Source: Flaviaestuariibacter flavus (GTDB taxonomy: Bacteria > Bacteroidota > Bacteroidia > Chitinophagales > Chitinophagaceae). Taken from it: a stretch of DNA of 64,000 nucleotides. The translations under genes were made by a program, and so were the position numbers. The stretch spans positions 228,379 to 292,378 of the forward strand of contig NZ_SJZI01000002.1 in NCBI RefSeq assembly GCF_004337505.1, written 5' to 3'. Of the stretch, positions 61,321-64,000 are shown one piece after another. The first letter of the stretch is position 1, and the number at the start of each line of letters is the position of its first letter. A model generated the notes under the pieces. The model made no database searches. It was not told where the DNA came from and saw only the letters and a program-made list of their open reading frames with translations.

Positions 61321-62313
61321 GTGAAGGATTGCAATTACCCGCTGGTGATCGTCGGGGCTGGGCCGATCGGCATCGCCTGTGCGCTTGAGGCACAACGCAA
61401 CGGAGTTCCCTATGTAGTGCTCGAGAAAGGAACGCTGGTCAATTCCATCTACCACTACCCGGTCAATATGACCTTTTTCTCAACCTCGGAGCGGCTCGAG
61501 ATCGGAGGAATTCCTTTTGTAACCAACCAGCCAAAGCCAAAGCGGGCCGACGCGCTTGAATATTACCGGCGTGTAGCCCAGGACCGGCAGGTGAACCTGC
61601 ATCTTTTTGAAGAAGTAACGGACCTGCGCCGTGATGGCGATGGGTATGAAGTGGTTACGGGCAAAGGCAGCTACGGTGCGCGTTTCGTGATCCTCGCCAC
61701 CGGCTTTTACGACATTCCCTTTCGTCTTGATGTACCGGGTGAAGACCTTCCCAAGGTGAAGCACTACTACGACGACCCGCATTTTTATGCCTTTCAGAAA
61801 GTGGTGGTGGTCGGTGCACAAAACTCGGCGGTTGACGCCGCGCTTGAATGCTGGCGCAAGGGTGCGTCGGTGACAATGGTGGTGCGCGGAGCGGAAATCG
61901 GTCAGCGGGTGAAATACTGGGTTCGTCCGGACATCATCAACCGGATCGCGGAAGGATCGATAAAAGCGTATTTCAATTCATCAATAACCGGGATAACCCC
62001 GGATACCGTAGAAATACAATCGCCCGACGGACCGGTTATTTTGGAAAACGATTGGGTGCTGGCGCTGACCGGCTACCAGCCAAACCTCCCCTTTCTGAGA
62101 AAGCTCGGGATCGCTGTGGGCAGCGAACCGGTGTGCCAGCCGCACATCAATGAGGAAACGCACGAAACCAACCTGCCCGGGATTTACCTGGCGGGTGTTA
62201 TCTGCGGTGGAATGAACACCCACCGGCTTTTTATTGAGAATTCCCGGGAGCATGCGGTCCGCATACTTGCCGATATAAGGAATAAAATGGAAAAAGCAAA
62301 AAGTCAGATGTAA
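61321..62313 (+). CDS. YpdA-like FAD/NAD(P)-binding oxidoreductase (putative bacillithiol disulfide reductase)
   Basis: 330 residues starting with GTG at 61321, the first start codon in frame after the DUF2071 stop. The FAD loop is VIVGAGPIGIACALEAQ (~9-25) and the NADPH loop VVVVGAQNSAVDAALECW (~161). FFSTSERLEIGGIPF and TGYQPNLPFLRKLGI fit the YpdA group. There is no CxxC motif, unlike thioredoxin reductase. In Bacillus and relatives YpdA reduces bacillithiol disulfide, and Bacteroidota use bacillithiol-type pathways only in part, so the substrate is uncertain. Confidence 0.92.
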   Translation: MKDCNYPLVIVGAGPIGIACALEAQRNGVPYVVLEKGTLVNSIYHYPVNMTFFSTSERLEIGGIPFVTNQPKPKRADALEYYRRVAQDRQVNLHLFEEVTDLRRDGDGYEVVTGKGSYGARFVILATGFYDIPFRLDVPGEDLPKVKHYYDDPHFYAFQKVVVVGAQNSAVDAALECWRKGASVTMVVRGAEIGQRVKYWVRPDIINRIAEGSIKAYFNSSITGITPDTVEIQSPDGPVILENDWVLALTGYQPNLPFLRKLGIAVGSEPVCQPHINEETHETNLPGIYLAGVICGGMNTHRLFIENSREHAVRILADIRNKMEKAKSQM

Positions 62314-62349
62314 GACCTCATTTCTGAGATCTTACACCTGACATCCGAG
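62303..62349. repeat. 7-nt tandem words forming an 18-bp hairpin between convergent genes
   Basis: The stretch reads in 7-nt steps (CTGAGAT, CTGACAT, CCGAGAT and variants). The two halves, 62303-62320 and 62325-62342, pair over 18 bp with two G-T pairs. It begins inside the last codons of the YpdA-like gene and ends 8 nt before the yceI stop, so it may also terminate both. Confidence 0.7.
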
Positions 62350-62356
62350 ATAAAAT

Positions 62357-62887
62357 TTATGCTTGCTTGACGAGCTGGATCTCGCAAAGGAGACGGATAT
62401 CATCGCTCACGACTACCTGGCCGGCTTCTGTGGCGGCATTCCAGGTAAGCCCGAATTCCTTGCGGCTGATTTTACCGGAAACCGTAAAGCCTGCTTTGGT
62501 CTGGCCGTAGGGATCAACGACGATGCCGCCGAACTCCACATCGACCGTAACCGGCTTGGTTATACCACGGATGGTGAGATCACCGTGCAGCTTGGCGTTG
62601 TCGCCGCTTTTTTCATACTTGTTTCCAACAAACGTGATCTGGCCGTGCTCGTCCGCATGGAAGAAATCGGCCGACTTCAGGTGCGTATCGCGTTGCTGGT
62701 TGTTGGTGTCGATCGAATCCACATCGGCTTTAAAACGGATCGCAGAAGCCGTCGTGAAGTCGTCGCTTTCAGTGACCACTTCTACATCAAAACTCTTGAA
62801 ATAACCGGTCACCGTAGTGATCATCAGGTGACGAACTTTGAATTGCACCTCGCTGTGGGTAGGGTCCAGTTTCCAGGTAATTGCCAT
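62357..62887 (-). CDS. YceI family lipid-binding-like protein
   Basis: 176 residues. MAITWKLDPTHSEVQFKVRHLMI, the YFKSFDVEV strand, HLKSADFFHADEHGQITF and FTVSGKISRKEFGLTWNAATEAG form the YceI lipocalin-like barrel. E. coli YceI is periplasmic, but this protein has no signal peptide, so it is probably cytoplasmic. Relatives bind polyprenyl chains. It is single, and convergent with the YpdA-like gene. Confidence 0.94.
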   Translation of the reverse strand: MAITWKLDPTHSEVQFKVRHLMITTVTGYFKSFDVEVVTESDDFTTASAIRFKADVDSIDTNNQQRDTHLKSADFFHADEHGQITFVGNKYEKSGDNAKLHGDLTIRGITKPVTVDVEFGGIVVDPYGQTKAGFTVSGKISRKEFGLTWNAATEAGQVVVSDDIRLLCEIQLVKQA

Positions 62888-62969
62888 AAAAAGGTTTTAG
62901 TGGTAAACAATCAATGTTACAACATCGAAGATAATACAAGAATGCATTCGAAAAAAATTCTTTTACCGA

Positions 62970-63176
62970 TCAGCTTCTTTCTCCCTTGTTGTCTTTGGTA
63001 CTGGTATTGCGATGTGCATCCTGGTCGCGCTCCCGGCCCATCGGCTGCGATGGCTGGCTGCCGGTCTGCTTTCCATGATTCATTTTACCGGCTTCGCGCG
63101 GTAGGCCCTGGCCGCTCTGGTTGCTGGCGCCGGCACCCGATGTGCCTTTCTTGTTATTGTCTCCTCTTCCTGACAT
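62970..63176 (-). CDS. Small disordered hydrophilic protein
   Basis: 68 residues from ATG 63176 (MSGRGDNNKKGTSGAGASNQ). An upstream ATG at 63236 gives 88 residues. It is rich in Gly, Ser, Asn, Gln, Lys and Arg, has no hydrophobic core and should be unfolded. The composition recalls stress-induced small proteins (KGG-like or hydrophilin types), but I cannot name a family. It lies 73 nt from the membrane protein gene on the same strand. Confidence 0.6.
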   Translation of the reverse strand: MSGRGDNNKKGTSGAGASNQSGQGLPREAGKMNHGKQTGSQPSQPMGRERDQDAHRNTSTKDNKGERS

Positions 63177-63248
63177 AAAAATAGTTTCCGGTGTGGCATC
63201 ATGAATTGTGCCACAGGGCGACGGCTGCGCTACCAAAAAACTACCACA

Positions 63249-63722
63249 TCAGAGCACCAGCTCGGCGTTCGGGTGCTTCGGCTCCCGTTTTTTTTGCAGC
63301 AGGCGTAGCACCAACCCGGCCGCAAGGCCGCCAAGTGTGTAAATGCCGATCGTCATCAACGCAGTGGCTGCCGTGCGCATGCTGTGCTGCTCGTTGAGGC
63401 CGAGGGGCTGCGGCAGCAGCACGCCCCCGATACCGGCGGCAATCCCGAGAATCGTGCCGCGCACCACCGGGTGCTTTGCCTTCACACCCCCCAGGCTATA
63501 GTAGAGCGCATTTGTAAGGAGGTCGCCGGCCATGGTGATCCAGAAAAGCCGGGCTGTCCCCGGCTGGTTTGGGTGGCCCTTTGCCAGCAGCTTCCGGATG
63601 GCTTCCATTCCCAGGAGGTCCATCCGCGGCGCCTTCGGCACGGTACGGCGCAGTGTTTCATGTGTGGCCGTCAGCAGGGCCGAACCCGCAAGTCCGCCCA
63701 GCAAAGCATCGGTTGTGCGCAT
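63249..63722 (-). CDS. Predicted membrane protein of unknown function
   Basis: 157 residues. Hydrophobic segments are at ~5-20 (ALLGGLAGSALLTA), ~62-78, ~85-105 (GTILGIAAGIGGVLLPQ) and ~118-140 (ALMTIGIYTLGGLAAGLVLRL). It ends in a basic tail. It resembles small integral proteins often found next to stress genes, but no named family is clear. It is followed on the same strand by the small disordered protein. Confidence 0.75.
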   Translation of the reverse strand: MRTTDALLGGLAGSALLTATHETLRRTVPKAPRMDLLGMEAIRKLLAKGHPNQPGTARLFWITMAGDLLTNALYYSLGGVKAKHPVVRGTILGIAAGIGGVLLPQPLGLNEQHSMRTAATALMTIGIYTLGGLAAGLVLRLLQKKREPKHPNAELVL

Positions 63723-63781
63723 TTGTTTTTTTGAAAAAGGGGTGAAAATCGGGCCAGAGTCGGAAATGTCGATTCCCGCAC

Positions 63782-64000
63782 TTAGCGTATGATCACCGTC
63801 CCGAGCTTCTCCGTAAGCTCGCGCTCCATTTCCTTAAGCGCCTTGTGGGTCAGCAGGAGTGTCATTTGCTGCTCGGGCGAAGCCTTCTCGAGGTCGGCAT
63901 GGTTCTGCAGCATCAGCTTGCGGACCTTGCGGAGCTTGAGGTAATTCACCGCCGACTCCACTTCCTCGTTGGTCGTGTCTTTCTGCGTCAGCAGGTAATT
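63782..64000 (-). CDS. dnaG: DNA primase, C-terminal fragment (runs off the window)
   Basis: 73 codons open from base 64000 to TAA at 63784-63782. The sequence NYLLTQKDTTNEEVESAVNY and the ending LLTHKALKEMERELTEKLG then TVIIR fit the DnaB-binding C-terminal helical domain of Bacteroidota DnaG. The catalytic part lies outside, so the call rests on the terminal pattern alone. Confidence 0.65.
   Translation of the reverse strand, partial: NYLLTQKDTTNEEVESAVNYLKLRKVRKLMLQNHADLEKASPEQQMTLLLTHKALKEMERELTEKLGTVIIR

Noticed and set aside
1..64000. tRNA, rRNA, riboswitch, prophage or insertion sequence
   Set aside because: I looked in all gaps and saw no cloverleaf, conserved aptamer core, transposase or integrase. 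Only the small REP-like element and the word arrays were found.

Overview
The window reads as chromosomal DNA of a high-GC Bacteroidota, most likely family Chitinophagaceae. The evidence is the gene content (a GLPGLI protein beside an outer-membrane barrel, a CHU_C/gliding-type C-terminal domain, SusA-like amylase, DUF2851, SemiSWEET, the maf-ubiA-kdsC order), Bacteroidota promoter boxes (TAnnTTTG, once with TTTG 19 nt upstream), and the lack of clear Shine-Dalgarno sites. The genus is not resolved. I see no rRNA, tRNA, CRISPR array, phage or insertion sequence. Coding is dense and almost every gene has a recognisable family.

Layout. (1) 1-8025, minus: glgX, treZ and an in-frame treY-malQ fusion, an operon turning glycogen or maltodextrin into trehalose. 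The fusion is cut by the left edge. (2) 8202-9488: a coiled-coil protein. (3) 9519-19989: an N-glycan dismantling neighbourhood (GH92 mannosidase, CutC, glycosylasparaginase, GH20 hexosaminidase) with an FMN reductase and three consecutive pirins between them. (4) 20053-20198: a REP/MITE-like element. (5) 20256-27108: TPR lipoprotein-like/periplasmic protein, glgB, an outer-membrane beta-barrel protein and a GLPGLI protein. (6) 27279-36379: a second glucan block with a SusA-like GH13, a maltose-type MFS carrier, glgC, glgA, a GluP/FucP-type carrier and a ROK glucokinase. (7) 36504-46600: lipA, a beta-barrel protein, OsmC, DUF2851, maf, ubiA, kdsC, iscX, ferredoxin, a GT2, a DUF2520 protein and two hydrolases. 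(8) 46737-51738: topA, a SirB1/transglutaminase-like protein, csaA, ogt, cdd. (9) 51947-58598: lepB, a B12-type MerR photoregulator, an unusual sigma-54 response regulator, pdhB, SemiSWEET, thiolase. (10) 58663-64000: a T9SS cargo protein, a DUF2071 protein, a YpdA-like reductase, YceI, two small proteins and the end of dnaG.

The glucan genes form one metabolic picture: ADP-glucose synthesis (GlgC), chain elongation (GlgA) and branching (GlgB); debranching (GlgX) and conversion to trehalose (TreY/TreZ) with MalQ recycling short chains; external alpha-glucan hydrolysis, uptake and phosphorylation (GH13, MFS, GluP-like, ROK). No glycogen phosphorylase is in the window.

The most unusual signal is not a gene. 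At least eleven intergenic sites carry short degenerate tandem arrays of 7-, 8- or 9-nt words. The word usually differs between sites, the period is constant within a site, the array often begins within a few nt of a stop codon, and it is often paired with an inverted copy or a terminator hairpin. Examples are 15072-15103, 36377-36408, 36471-36502, 42326-42388, 44973-45004, 45869-45962, 51836-51944 and 62303-62349. I know no name for this class.
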